Positions 4,489 to 11,178 of a DNA stretch of 43,598 bases are shown here, one piece after another. Under the pieces are notes generated by a model, which saw only the letters and a program-made list of their open reading frames with translations, did no database searches and was not told the origin of the DNA. A program made the translations under genes and the position numbers. Source of the DNA: a virus. The first letter of the stretch is position 1. Each line of letters begins with the position of its first letter. Location of the stretch: positions 1 through 43,598 of IMG/VR virus record IMGVR_UViG_3300048837_000776; one strand, given 5' to 3'.

Positions 4489-5466
4489 ATGTCAAACATC
4501 GTTCGCGCCAACCAAGGCGCACAGATCAACACCATCACCGATCTCGGACGGTTCGCGGACATGGCCGTCAAGTCGGGCATGTTCAAAGACCTCAAGACCG
4601 TGGCTGTCGCTGCGGTCAAGGCTCAGGTTGCGATGGAGCTTGGGATCAGCCCGCTTCTCGGGTTGTCAGCGATCCACGTCGTTGAAGGCCGTCCGACCCT
4701 TTCAGCCGCCATGCTCGCCGCGTTGATGAAACGCAGCGGATATTCGTGGAAGATCATCGCCCACACGGAAGAGGAGTGCAAGTTGGAGATCCGCATGGGC
4801 GGGGAGTCGCTGGGGGAGTGTGGGTTCACGCTCGGCGAGGCAAAGTCGGCGGGTCTCCTCAGTCGTCCGAACTGGTCGAAGCATCGCCGCGACATGCTCT
4901 TTGCCCGTGCGATCTCTCGCGCTGCGCGGTGGTTTGCGCCCGAGGTTGCGCTCGGCGTTTATACGCCCGACGAGATGGGCGAGATCGAAGATGACATCCC
5001 CGAATCGCCCGCACCCGTGGAGCCTGTCGAGGCCGAACCCGTCAGCGAGGTTCAGCAGTTCCGCCGCGAACTTGCAGCGCTCGCCGAAACACCGTCGGGT
5101 CGGGAGGTTATGCGGATCGCCGCCGAAAAGATCGAACCCGAATATGTTCCCGTCCTCGATGACGATGAGGAGATGCCCCTCCCCCCATCCTCGGAGATCC
5201 GCGCTCTCAATCCCCGCGCAACGCAAATCAAGCGCATTCATGCGCGGCTCCGCGAAGTCGGACTTGATCACGATCAACTCAAGGCGATGCTCCCCGAAAG
5301 TTGGTCGTTCAAGACCGCCTCGGAGTCCGACCTCGACTGCCTTGAAACTTTGATCGCGGCCCGCAGCCTCGACGAGCTTCGCCACCGTTGGGGGTTTTTG
5401 GTGAAGAACGGGCTAGAGGGTGGGCTTGAGCAGGTCAAAGATCACATGAAGGGGAGACTCACATGA
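4489..5466 (+). CDS. recT: RecT-family single-strand annealing protein
   Basis: A 325-residue protein starting MSNIVRANQGAQINT. The ATG at 4489 is preceded by GGAGG at 6 nt; the longer frame from 4447 overlaps the attenuator hairpin. The core (residues about 15-165) has the features of phage RecT-like annealing proteins: M-F-K-D-L-K...A-V-K-A-Q-V-A-M-E-L-G-I-S-P-L, then H-V-V-E-G-R-P-T-L-S-A-A-M-L-A-A-L, K-R-S-G, L-G-E-C-G-F-T-L and a final M-L-F-A-R-A-I-S-R-A-A-R-W-F. Such proteins pair complementary single strands during phage recombination and replication. The C-terminal 150 residues are Glu/Pro-rich and then helical, perhaps a partner-binding part. No RecE-type exonuclease lies next to it; nucleases are encoded about 8 kb away around the circle. 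It overlaps the next gene by ATGA. Confidence 0.82.
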   Translation: MSNIVRANQGAQINTITDLGRFADMAVKSGMFKDLKTVAVAAVKAQVAMELGISPLLGLSAIHVVEGRPTLSAAMLAALMKRSGYSWKIIAHTEEECKLEIRMGGESLGECGFTLGEAKSAGLLSRPNWSKHRRDMLFARAISRAARWFAPEVALGVYTPDEMGEIEDDIPESPAPVEPVEAEPVSEVQQFRRELAALAETPSGREVMRIAAEKIEPEYVPVLDDDEEMPLPPSSEIRALNPRATQIKRIHARLREVGLDHDQLKAMLPESWSFKTASESDLDCLETLIAARSLDELRHRWGFLVKNGLEGGLEQVKDHMKGRLT

Positions 5467-5756
5467 TCGGCCTGTACGAAAACGAGCATGGACAATTTCT
5501 CTACGTTTGGCGCTCGCTTGACTGTCGCGGCGCACATCTCGATGGCTTCCATGTCGCCGAATACACCGACCTCGGCCGCACCTACTGGCTCGCTCGTCGA
5601 GTCCCGACCGTCAATTTCGGGGGCCGCGTTCGCGTCGAAAACCCCGACGGGTTCGGCTTCCTTTTTTTCAACGACCGCGCCAGGCCCATCCTTCACCCCC
5701 ATCCCGACAACCACAAACGCCGCCAAAACGAGGCGGAGATGGCACTATTCACATGA
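5463..5756 (+). CDS. Unrecognised small protein, 97 residues
   Basis: Begins MIGLYENEHGQFLYVWRSLDC with the ATG overlapping the recT-like stop (ATGA), so translation is coupled. The protein is aromatic-rich and beta-like (F-L-Y-V-W, F-G-G-R-V-R-V-E-N-P-D-G-F-G-F-L-F-F) with a basic C-terminal end. No membrane segment or catalytic motif is seen. Being coupled to recT it may assist recombination, but this is inference. It again overlaps the following gene by ATGA. Confidence 0.65.
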   Translation: MIGLYENEHGQFLYVWRSLDCRGAHLDGFHVAEYTDLGRTYWLARRVPTVNFGGRVRVENPDGFGFLFFNDRARPILHPHPDNHKRRQNEAEMALFT

Positions 5757-6433
5757 ATGCACTGCAATCCTACATCCTCGCCCGCGTCGCCCGACAAGAA
5801 GCCGAGGCTGTCGAAAAATCCCATCGCGCCGAAGTTTTCGCGGCGCTCGAACAGGCTGGACTCCCACAGGTTGTGGAGGTTTCGGGTCGTTCGTTCCTGT
5901 TTCGCATCGGGGCGGAAGCGGGGAAAAAGTTCATCACGATGCTGGAGGTTGCACCCTCCTCCCCCGCTCCAAATAAACAACCCGACCCTGCTCCAAGCCA
6001 AAGCAGCCCAACCGCCAAACCTACAGCATCCGAGGCTTCAGCACCCAAAGAGGCCGCCGCCAAACAAAGCAAAACGGAGTCCAGCGCCGCCCCAAATCGC
6101 GCCCAAAAAAGCGGCCCCGTTTCCGTGACCGCCGCTTGTTCCGCCGAGTTCGCGAAAGCCTGTTCGAGCGCCGCGCAAGACGAGGGCTGGAACCGCCACC
6201 AGTGGGCGGACTCGGTGATTCCCGAGGCGTATCTGTCGTGGGTGGAAGGCGAGCAGATCGCGGAAGATCCAGGCATTGGGGAGAGCCAGATCGCGCTGCT
6301 GCTGAGCCGCGATGTCGCCGACATGGTAGCGGACTTTGCAAAGTTTCTTGGAGGCCGCGCAACGGGGGCCGCCCTCCGCCGACTTCTCTACTGGACGCTC
6401 CGCAAGGGCGGATACATTGGGGGTCGCGGATGA
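5753..6433 (+). CDS. Two-part protein; C-terminal domain paralogous to the next gene, 226 residues
   Basis: Begins MNALQSYILARVARQEAEAV. Residues 1-65 form a helical then beta segment. Residues about 66-120 are a low-complexity Ala/Pro/Ser/Lys linker. Residues about 122-222 form a second domain. This domain aligns with the whole of the following protein: shared points are W-V-E-G against W-Q-D-G, L-S-R-D-V-A-D-M against I-S-K-D-V-V-E-M, and A-L-R-R-L-L-Y-W-T-L against A-I-R-R-L-L-I-L-G-L. The C-terminal part looks like an arc of helices as in small DNA-binding folds, but no named family is recognised. Starts and stops overlap by 4 nt on both sides. Confidence 0.65.
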   Translation: MNALQSYILARVARQEAEAVEKSHRAEVFAALEQAGLPQVVEVSGRSFLFRIGAEAGKKFITMLEVAPSSPAPNKQPDPAPSQSSPTAKPTASEASAPKEAAAKQSKTESSAAPNRAQKSGPVSVTAACSAEFAKACSSAAQDEGWNRHQWADSVIPEAYLSWVEGEQIAEDPGIGESQIALLLSRDVADMVADFAKFLGGRATGAALRRLLYWTLRKGGYIGGRG

Positions 6434-6789
6434 TCTACGTGACCATCGCGCCTGACCCCACGCGAAAGAAGCAGGTCATGGAATGTAAAAAAGTCGCGTT
6501 TGCCTTGTCCTCTTCGCTACTTCGCGACCTCCGCGCAGCCAGTCCAGACGGGCAAATTCGAAACGGTTTGATCGAAGATGCAATCTCGGAAGGATGGATG
6601 CGCTGGCAAGATGGCGCGCCGCTCCCTAAAAGCTCAAGCCCTGGAAGCGTTCAGGCGATTCAATGCTGGATCAGCAAAGATGTCGTCGAAATGGCGCAAG
6701 AGGCAAAGCGCGCCACCAAGGGGCCACACAGAGCCTCGCTCGCTGTCGCCATCCGTCGACTATTGATCCTTGGGCTGGAGGAACGATGA
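6430..6789 (+). CDS. Unrecognised protein, paralogue of the preceding C-terminal domain, 119 residues
   Basis: Begins MIYVTIAPDPTRKKQVMECKK; ATGA overlap with the preceding gene fixes the start at 6430 (the longer frame from 6136 is a shadow). Residues about 20-118 repeat the second domain of the preceding protein at low identity, with W-Q-D-G, W-I-S-K-D-V-V-E-M and A-V-A-I-R-R-L-L-I-L-G-L as anchors. It lacks the first domain and the low-complexity linker. A tandem duplication followed by divergence is the simplest reading. Function unknown. Confidence 0.65.
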   Translation: MIYVTIAPDPTRKKQVMECKKVAFALSSSLLRDLRAASPDGQIRNGLIEDAISEGWMRWQDGAPLPKSSSPGSVQAIQCWISKDVVEMAQEAKRATKGPHRASLAVAIRRLLILGLEER

Positions 6790-7217
6790 CCAATCCCAAG
6801 CGACTCTATGCAAATTGCCCCCGATCTTGGTCAACAAAGATCACAGAGTTCGCTGCGAGCGAACGAATGTTCCGCGAGAAGTGGGCGGTGAAAGCGATCT
6901 TGGGGCCGCGAAAGAAAGCCGTCGCCCTTCGCATTTTGCTCGCGTTGGCGCTGCAAAATGCACGCAAGCCGAAGCGACCGGCGGAGGATGATCTCGAAAC
7001 TTTTGACGGATGCAGTTGGCGGCTGACGCCAAAGCTCCCGCCAGTCGGGGCGGTTTTGGAGAACGGCGACGCGAAGGTCAAGGTGATCCGCCACACTGGG
7101 GCAGACTCGATCCTCGTCGAGTGGACGGATGCGGAGCGCAAGATCCGCCGCGCCGAGTGGACAACGACACCCCATCCGCGCCAAACGGATCGGGGGACTT
7201 GGGAGGCAAAGCGATGA
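6786..7217 (+). CDS. Unrecognised protein, possible third paralogue, 143 residues
   Basis: Begins MTNPKRLYANCPRSWSTKITEF, with ATGA coupling to the gene before. Residues about 12-58 (S-W-S-T-K-I-T-E-F-A ... A-V-A-L-R-I-L-L-A-L-A-L-Q) resemble the last 45 residues of the two preceding proteins in length and spacing, ending in the same A-V-A-x-R-x-L-L pattern. The similarity is weak. Residues about 75-140 form a separate small beta domain with G-A-V-L-E-N-G-D-A-K-V-K-V-I-R and I-L-V-E-W-T-D, which looks SH3-like or Tudor-like. Function unknown. Confidence 0.6.
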   Translation: MTNPKRLYANCPRSWSTKITEFAASERMFREKWAVKAILGPRKKAVALRILLALALQNARKPKRPAEDDLETFDGCSWRLTPKLPPVGAVLENGDAKVKVIRHTGADSILVEWTDAERKIRRAEWTTTPHPRQTDRGTWEAKR

Positions 7218-7585
7218 AAGGGAAGTTGTCAAAAAAGATCCGTGCCAAAGTAGACGGTCACCCCACGCACTCCGAACTGGTCGCATGGGCCGAAGCTGCC
7301 GAGCGGTTGGAGCGCAAGATCGATCGTCAACGCGAACAGATCGAAGCGTTGACGAAGCGGTTGCAGATCGATTGGATCGAGGAAGGGGAGGAGCGGTCGT
7401 GGCGTTTGAAGATGGCCAGTTTTACGCGACGCGATGGGGTCGAAAAGCACAGCGGGTTGAATCAGAGGACGTGGGGGAATGGCTTGCGTTCCGCATTTTT
7501 TGGGATGGATACGCTGTCATCGAACACTACAGCGAAGAAGGCCGATATCTCGGCAAATCTTTCGGTCATCCACTTGATATCGTAG
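7214..7585 (+). CDS. Coiled-coil protein; 3' half overlaps the next gene
   Basis: Begins MKGKLSKKIRAKVDGHPTHSE with ATGA coupling to the preceding stop. Residues about 22-55 are a clear coiled coil (L-V-A-W-A-E-A-A-E-R-L-E-R-K-I-D-R-Q-R-E). After about residue 62 the reading becomes Ser/Thr-rich and unlike a folded protein. From 7399 the other frame carries a good gene. Either the two genes overlap by 187 nt, or they were one gene and a frameshift separates them. The first 60 residues are well supported, the rest is doubtful. Confidence 0.5.
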   Translation: MKGKLSKKIRAKVDGHPTHSELVAWAEAAERLERKIDRQREQIEALTKRLQIDWIEEGEERSWRLKMASFTRRDGVEKHSGLNQRTWGNGLRSAFFGMDTLSSNTTAKKADISANLSVIHLIS

Positions 7586-7635
7586 GGCCGTGGGATGAGT
7601 CGATCCGACCGCGCCTTTGGGTGGTGAGCGCATGA
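7399..7635 (+). CDS. Unrecognised small protein, 78 residues, GTG start
   Basis: GTG at 7399 is preceded by GGGGAGGA at a good distance, giving M-A-F-E-D-G-Q-F-Y-A-T-R-W-G-R-K. The protein is aromatic and beta-like (F-R-I-F-W-D-G-Y-A-V-I-E-H-Y) and ends at 7635, overlapping the next start by ATGA as elsewhere in this operon. That coupling supports this frame over the 3' part of the gene at 7214. No family recognised. Confidence 0.6.
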   Translation: MAFEDGQFYATRWGRKAQRVESEDVGEWLAFRIFWDGYAVIEHYSEEGRYLGKSFGHPLDIVGPWDESIRPRLWVVSA

Positions 7636-7958
7636 GAATCAAACCATGGAACTTCTACGCCGTGCGGGAGCGGTTCGACGATGGCGACGAGCGTCGGATG
7701 GTGCTCATTTTGAGATGGAGCGACTATGTCGAACTATGGGAGGGGCGCCTCATTTACGAGGATTATCACGCGCTGCCCTGCCCGTCGTGGTGGGGCATGT
7801 TCGGGGGCCGACTACCCAGCGGATTTCCATGCGTGGATGACCTCACCGAACATCTGATCTCGTGCCGCGATCTTTTGCTCCGCAAGCTCAACCCTCCCAT
7901 TGCTCTAGTCGTTCAGATTGAAGCGAAGCGAGCGGAAGAGGCTTTGTTCGCAGCATAA
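7632..7958 (+). CDS. Unrecognised protein, last gene of the rightward operon, 108 residues
   Basis: Begins MRIKPWNFYAVRERFDDGDER; the ATG at 7632 overlaps the previous stop (ATGA). The N-terminal half has a beta pattern (R-M-V-L-I-L-R-W-S-D-Y-V-E-L-W-E-G), a Pro/Trp-rich middle (C-P-S-W-W-G-M-F-G-G) and a helical C-terminus (L-L-R-K-L-N-P-P-I-A-L-V-V-Q-I-E-A-K-R). No signal peptide or known motif. It ends just before the terminator where the two transcription units meet. Confidence 0.6.
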   Translation: MRIKPWNFYAVRERFDDGDERRMVLILRWSDYVELWEGRLIYEDYHALPCPSWWGMFGGRLPSGFPCVDDLTEHLISCRDLLLRKLNPPIALVVQIEAKRAEEALFAA

Positions 7959-7995
7959 AAAAAGCCCCCAAACCTGACGGCTTGAGGGCTAAAGA
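7959..7995 (-). terminator. Strong terminator ending the leftward late operon
   Basis: Read on the minus strand, AGCCCTCAAGCC pairs with GGTTTGGGGGCT over 12 positions (two G-T pairs) around the tetraloop GTCA, followed by seven T. It lies between the last leftward gene (8076) and the last rightward gene (7958). The plus-strand version has no following T-run, so it works mainly for leftward transcripts. The stretch 7996-8075 holds nothing else that I can identify. Confidence 0.8.
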
Positions 7996-8075
7996 GCGGG
8001 GGTCGAGGACGGACAGTGCGGAGCAAAACACGCAAAAACCAGCGAGTTTTGTTCTAGCAGATCAGGGTGGGGCTG

Positions 8076-8402
8076 TCAACGCTTTTTTTCTTCTACCCTG
8101 TCCATGCGCTTCTCGATCCCCTCGACACGAACTTCTAGGCGGTCGATTTTTCGCTCGACTGGCGCGACGAGATCGCGGATTTCTGCGACAAGTGCGCGCT
8201 TTGCGAGCCACGCAAAAAGTCCACCCAGCCCCAAAACGACCGTCACCACCACGGGAATCAGCCATTTCAGAACGGACATATTGTAACGCAGTCCCCTGAC
8301 CACATCGAGATCGCCTGTTGAAAAATCTTTCTCCGCGCTATACGCCCCGTCCTGTGGGCGGTTCCGCATCTTCGCCATCTCCTCAACCTCCATGTTGATC
8401 AT
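8076..8402 (-). CDS. Small membrane protein with C-terminal coiled coil, haemolysin XhlA/holin-like
   Basis: A 108-residue protein starting MINMEVEEMAKMRNRPQDG. One membrane segment lies at residues about 45-68 (W-L-I-P-V-V-V-T-V-V-L-G-L-G-G-L-F-A-W-L-A). It is followed by an amphipathic coiled coil (R-K-I-D-R-L-E-V-R-V-E-G-I-E-K-R-M-D-R-V-E-E) to the end. Small membrane-plus-coiled-coil proteins of this kind (XhlA-like) are common in phage lysis modules. An internal ATG (M-S-V-L-K-W) would give a shorter 67-residue form. The start region is a 32-bp tandem duplicate. It is the last gene of the leftward unit. Confidence 0.55.
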   Translation of the reverse strand: MINMEVEEMAKMRNRPQDGAYSAEKDFSTGDLDVVRGLRYNMSVLKWLIPVVVTVVLGLGGLFAWLAKRALVAEIRDLVAPVERKIDRLEVRVEGIEKRMDRVEEKKR

Positions 8403-8434
8403 CTCGCCATCTCCTCAACCTCCATGTTGATCAT
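8371..8434 (-). repeat. 32-bp tandem duplication covering the start of the XhlA-like gene
   Basis: The sequence coding for M-I-N-M-E-V-E-E-M-A occurs twice with a 32-bp period (ATGs at 8434 and 8402). The first copy starts as ATGA over the preceding stop and encodes an 11-residue peptide that stops at the ATGA of the second copy. A coupled start unit was thus duplicated and created a minicistron. Confidence 0.75.
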
Positions 8435-8829
8435 CTCGCCACCTCGCGCACCGTCAGCGTCACCGCGCAAACCCCCACCAATCCGAGCGCAACGCCCGTC
8501 GAGATTTTCCAGCCGTCGCAGGTTGGGGGCCGACAACTTTTCCGCACCGTCGCGATCTCCAGATCCTTGGCGACCAACTTTGACGCGCAACTGTTTCGCT
8601 CGATCCGAACGAGAGATCGGGCTTCATCGCGCTCGGCCCGTGCAAGATCGCGCTCTTCGCGTCGGGTGACAAGGACACTCATCACCCGCGACCACTCCGA
8701 TCTCGGTAGCGTGATCGTCGGTTCGGGCTTCGTCGCATGAACCCCACAGGATGGGCAGGATAGCGCGAACAACCCGCCAACTGTGAACGCAAGTAGCCAC
8801 CAAAAAACAGCAGCGCGATGAAGCTTCAT
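8431..8829 (-). CDS. Spanin-like protein with N-terminal export signal and C-terminal membrane segment
   Basis: A 132-residue protein starting MKLHRAAVFWWLLAFTVGGLF. The N-terminal hydrophobic stretch ends in A-L-S-C-P-S-C, which could be a signal peptide with a lipid-modified Cys, although the lipobox is imperfect. Residues about 50-95 are a charged coiled coil (R-R-E-E-R-D-L-A-R-A-E-R-D-E-A-R). Residues about 107-127 are a membrane segment (K-I-S-T-G-V-A-L-G-L-V-G-V-C-A-V). Lipoprotein at one end and membrane anchor at the other is the plan of unimolecular spanins, which fuse inner and outer membranes at lysis. It lies directly after another spanin-like gene and overlaps it (ATGA). Confidence 0.5.
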   Translation of the reverse strand: MKLHRAAVFWWLLAFTVGGLFALSCPSCGVHATKPEPTITLPRSEWSRVMSVLVTRREERDLARAERDEARSLVRIERNSCASKLVAKDLEIATVRKSCRPPTCDGWKISTGVALGLVGVCAVTLTVREVAR

Positions 8830-9155
8830 CGGCGCAACTCCTCGTCGAGCATCCGCTTCATCTCTTCGGGTGTTCGGGCTGTTTCAATCTCTTGCCTTCG
8901 CTTCATCGCGTCCTTTGCGACTTCGCGAAGTCGGCGCTGCGTTTCGGCTAGAGCCTCCGACTCTTTCGCCTGTCGGAGTTGTTCGGCTTTCGCCGTGTCT
9001 TCGGCGGTTCGCTCGGAGGGTTCGGGAAAAACTGAGCCTCGCCGAAGGCCCACCCACAAGACCAAAAAGATCACGGGCAGGCAGATCGCGAACAAAACTT
9101 TCTGCCACCATGCGCAAGATGCCCACAGATCGCGGAGCTTCAGCACGATGCTCAT
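8826..9155 (-). CDS. Membrane-anchored coiled-coil protein, Rz/i-spanin-like
   Basis: A 109-residue protein starting MSIVLKLRDLWASCAWWQKV. One membrane segment at residues about 17-37 (Q-K-V-L-F-A-I-C-L-P-V-I-F-L-V-L-W-V) is followed by a long charged helix (R-T-A-E-D-T-A-K-A-E-Q-L-R-Q-A-K and on) that would lie in the periplasm. This is the plan of inner-membrane spanin (Rz) proteins, encoded next to holin and endolysin as here. ATGA overlaps join it to both neighbours. The family assignment rests on topology and position, not on sequence recognition. Confidence 0.5.
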   Translation of the reverse strand: MSIVLKLRDLWASCAWWQKVLFAICLPVIFLVLWVGLRRGSVFPEPSERTAEDTAKAEQLRQAKESEALAETQRRLREVAKDAMKRRQEIETARTPEEMKRMLDEELRR

Positions 9156-9553
9156 CCTTCACCTCCCATGCTTGGCGGTTTCAGTTTTCCCGATGGCTCC
9201 GCAAACGTCGGAGCCGCTTGCACCTTCGCCATCAACATCGCCGCCTTTGCGGTGTTGAGGCTGACTTTCGCCTTGTCGGTGGGTTGGACTGGGGTTGCCT
9301 CAGTCTGTGGCGAAACGACCCCAACGACCGCGCTTTTCACCTGCCCCGCGCCCAAGATCGCCGCGCAGGTTGTCGCCAAAGTGGACAGGACTTTGATCGC
9401 GTCGGCAGCTACGGCCTTTGCGCCGAACAGCGAGGCAAGTAGCCACACAAACAGAACGAACACGACAAGAACAAAGAAACCCAAAGCACCCCACCGAGCG
9501 GAGCTTTGGTATCCCTTCTCGTCACTGAGGGCGTCTTTGAGTAGGTTGTTCAT
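9152..9553 (-). CDS. Putative holin
   Basis: A 133-residue protein starting MNNLLKDALSDEKGYQSSARW. The ATG at 9553 overlaps the upstream stop (ATGA); another ATG two codons earlier is possible. Residues about 20-43 are a strongly hydrophobic membrane segment (G-F-F-V-L-V-V-F-V-L-F-V-W-L-L-A-S-L-F), and a weaker one follows at about 55-75 (A-T-T-C-A-A-I-L-G-A-G-Q). The C-terminal half is Pro/Ala-rich and soluble. Two membrane segments beside the endolysin gene suggest a holin that opens the inner membrane for it. Confidence 0.6.
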   Translation of the reverse strand: MNNLLKDALSDEKGYQSSARWGALGFFVLVVFVLFVWLLASLFGAKAVAADAIKVLSTLATTCAAILGAGQVKSAVVGVVSPQTEATPVQPTDKAKVSLNTAKAAMLMAKVQAAPTFAEPSGKLKPPSMGGEG

Positions 9554-9756
9554 GCACATTCTTTCTGCGGTTCAAGGGCTGCGCGGACAAGGCAATCTTT
9601 GGCCTCCAATAATTTTCGCAAACCCGCCGACTTCTCCGCGCAGTCGGTCAGTTCGGCGTCCATTTTCTCGGCCAGTTCACCGATAGGAGCGGACACCTTT
9701 TGGAGATATTCGGGGAGATGTTTGTAGGCGAAATACTTCATGATTGGACTTGGCAT
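9550..9756 (-). CDS. Small conserved phage protein, 68 residues
   Basis: Begins MPSPIMKYFAYKHLPEYLQKV with an AAGGGA ribosome site. The pattern M-K-Y-F-A-Y-K-H-L-P ... A-E-K-S-A-G-L-R-K-L-L-E-A-K-D-C-L-V-R-A-A-L is one I recognise from small uncharacterised proteins of many tailed phages, where it often sits near lysis genes. Its function is not established. It is cytoplasmic and helical, with no membrane segment. It overlaps the holin start (ATGA). Confidence 0.75.
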   Translation of the reverse strand: MPSPIMKYFAYKHLPEYLQKVSAPIGELAEKMDAELTDCAEKSAGLRKLLEAKDCLVRAALEPQKECA

Positions 9757-9772
9757 GATTGGATCCCTTCTG

Positions 9773-10294
9773 TTACTTGAAAAAGCCTTCTTTGATTCGC
9801 GCCGTGTGATACTCGCTCGGAGCGCCCCAAAAGTGCCGCGTGCCCGTACCGTTCGCGTTGTGTTTGGATGCCGACCATTCGAGTAGTCGGCCCTCTTCGT
9901 ATCCCGCGCAGACGATCAGGTGACCCGTCCCATCTTCGCGCCAGATCTGACAAATGTCCCCGATCTGCGGGGGTTCTTGGGAGTAGTCAGCAAGCCCCAA
10001 CTCGCCCAAAAGAATCGGCAGATCGCCGCGCTTTTCGGGGTCGAGATCTTCCCATGCCGCGAGGCGCAACGCCTCGATCACTGCGGGCGTCATCGACTCT
10101 TCCTCTTCGAGGTCGGTGAACCGTCGGAGCAGTTCAACGAGCGCCCACCACACCGCACCCGAACAGTGAACCGTCCCATCAGCCCGCCAAAGTTCGCGGT
10201 TTCGCCACATGACGGAAGACGGAACGCCCCGACCCTGCGTAGAGTAGGTGGTTTTTGGGGCCGACTTCCAAATCTCTTGCCATCTCGTGATCAT
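9773..10294 (-). CDS. Endolysin, NlpC/P60- or CHAP-like cysteine peptidase/amidase
   Basis: A 173-residue protein starting MITRWQEIWKSAPKTTYSTQG. It has the layout of papain-like cell-wall peptidases: a Cys at the start of a helix (H-C-S-G-A-V-W-W-A-L, residues about 43-52), then G-D-I-C-Q-I-W-R before the second motif, then T-G-H-L-I-V-C-A-G with the His, and a later polar residue for the triad. It would cut peptidoglycan, probably peptide or amide bonds, at the end of infection. There is no signal peptide, so release depends on the neighbouring holin. It overlaps the fibre gene upstream by ATGA. Confidence 0.75.
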   Translation of the reverse strand: MITRWQEIWKSAPKTTYSTQGRGVPSSVMWRNRELWRADGTVHCSGAVWWALVELLRRFTDLEEEESMTPAVIEALRLAAWEDLDPEKRGDLPILLGELGLADYSQEPPQIGDICQIWREDGTGHLIVCAGYEEGRLLEWSASKHNANGTGTRHFWGAPSEYHTARIKEGFFK

Positions 10295-11178
10295 GGTACA
10301 AAAGCTCCGAGGCCACGGGGAGAAAATCGCGCCTCAACGCGAAGGTGCGCTAGGGTGATCGCTGTAATCCCCGCAACGCCCCCGCTTTTCCCGTGCGCGA
10401 AAAACAGCAACCCCTCCGCCGATGCTCCAGCCTGTTTTACCAGTTTTTGCGTCGCTGCCGTCCGGTCTGTCGCGTATTGCACGATCAGAGTGTCGGCAAT
10501 GTCCGCAGACGCGGAAGAGGAATAGGACATTTTCAGATAGTTTTCCAAAAACTCTGCCGCCAAAACATTCGGAGTATAGGCAAGATCGGCATCGTCTTTC
10601 ACGAGCTCGCCGTAAGACAGACTCCCCGAAGTCTCCGTATAGACCTGGCGGGCGTCAGTGTTTCCCGGCGTCCCTCCTTGAAGGATCTGAATTCGCTTGT
10701 TTCCGTCGTGGCTTGACGTTCGCATCCCAAGCGTCAAGTGTTCAAACACCGCGCTGTTGGGCGTCCCCGTGCGCGCCACCTTCCAGAGAAAGCGCATCTC
10801 AACGTCATTTCGCCCCTCAAAATCCGTGCCTGTGAAAAACTGCGCGATGCCCCACTCTAGCGCAGGGCCGTTTAGGGTACTGCCGTAATAGTCTGAGGCT
10901 TCGGACACTGCCCCGAGTCCGAGCTTTATTCCGCCCGCTATCGGCCCCACGTCGAGGCTCGCCATCCGAGAAACATTCCGCGCATACACTGTTTTCCCGT
11001 CCAGCGTGATGTTGCCGTCGCCGCCGGGCAAAATATCGGCGTCTGCAAGTGCGGTAAAATCTCGGTCATAGATCGGTGTCCAGTCTGCGCTCCACGCGGT
11101 TGCGGGTTCGCACGTTCCGCCTCCGCCACCACCCCCGCCTTGCACTTCCCCGCCTATCCGAACTGTTGGTCTGGTCAT
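10291..11178 (-). CDS. Tail fibre or receptor-binding-region protein, 295 residues
   Basis: Begins MTRPTVRIGGEVQ followed by eight Gly (residues 14-21), a flexible linker. The start at 11178 overlaps the preceding stop (ATGA); the longer open frame upstream is a shadow. The rest is beta-rich (D-G-N-I-T-L-D-G-K-T-V-Y-A-R-N, G-P-A-L-E-W-G-I-A-Q-F-F), in the style of lectin-like sandwiches found at fibre tips. A distal fibre domain or attachment protein is likely from its place between the fibre gene and endolysin. No specific family is recognised. Confidence 0.55.
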   Translation of the reverse strand: MTRPTVRIGGEVQGGGGGGGGTCEPATAWSADWTPIYDRDFTALADADILPGGDGNITLDGKTVYARNVSRMASLDVGPIAGGIKLGLGAVSEASDYYGSTLNGPALEWGIAQFFTGTDFEGRNDVEMRFLWKVARTGTPNSAVFEHLTLGMRTSSHDGNKRIQILQGGTPGNTDARQVYTETSGSLSYGELVKDDADLAYTPNVLAAEFLENYLKMSYSSSASADIADTLIVQYATDRTAATQKLVKQAGASAEGLLFFAHGKSGGVAGITAITLAHLRVEARFSPRGLGAFVP

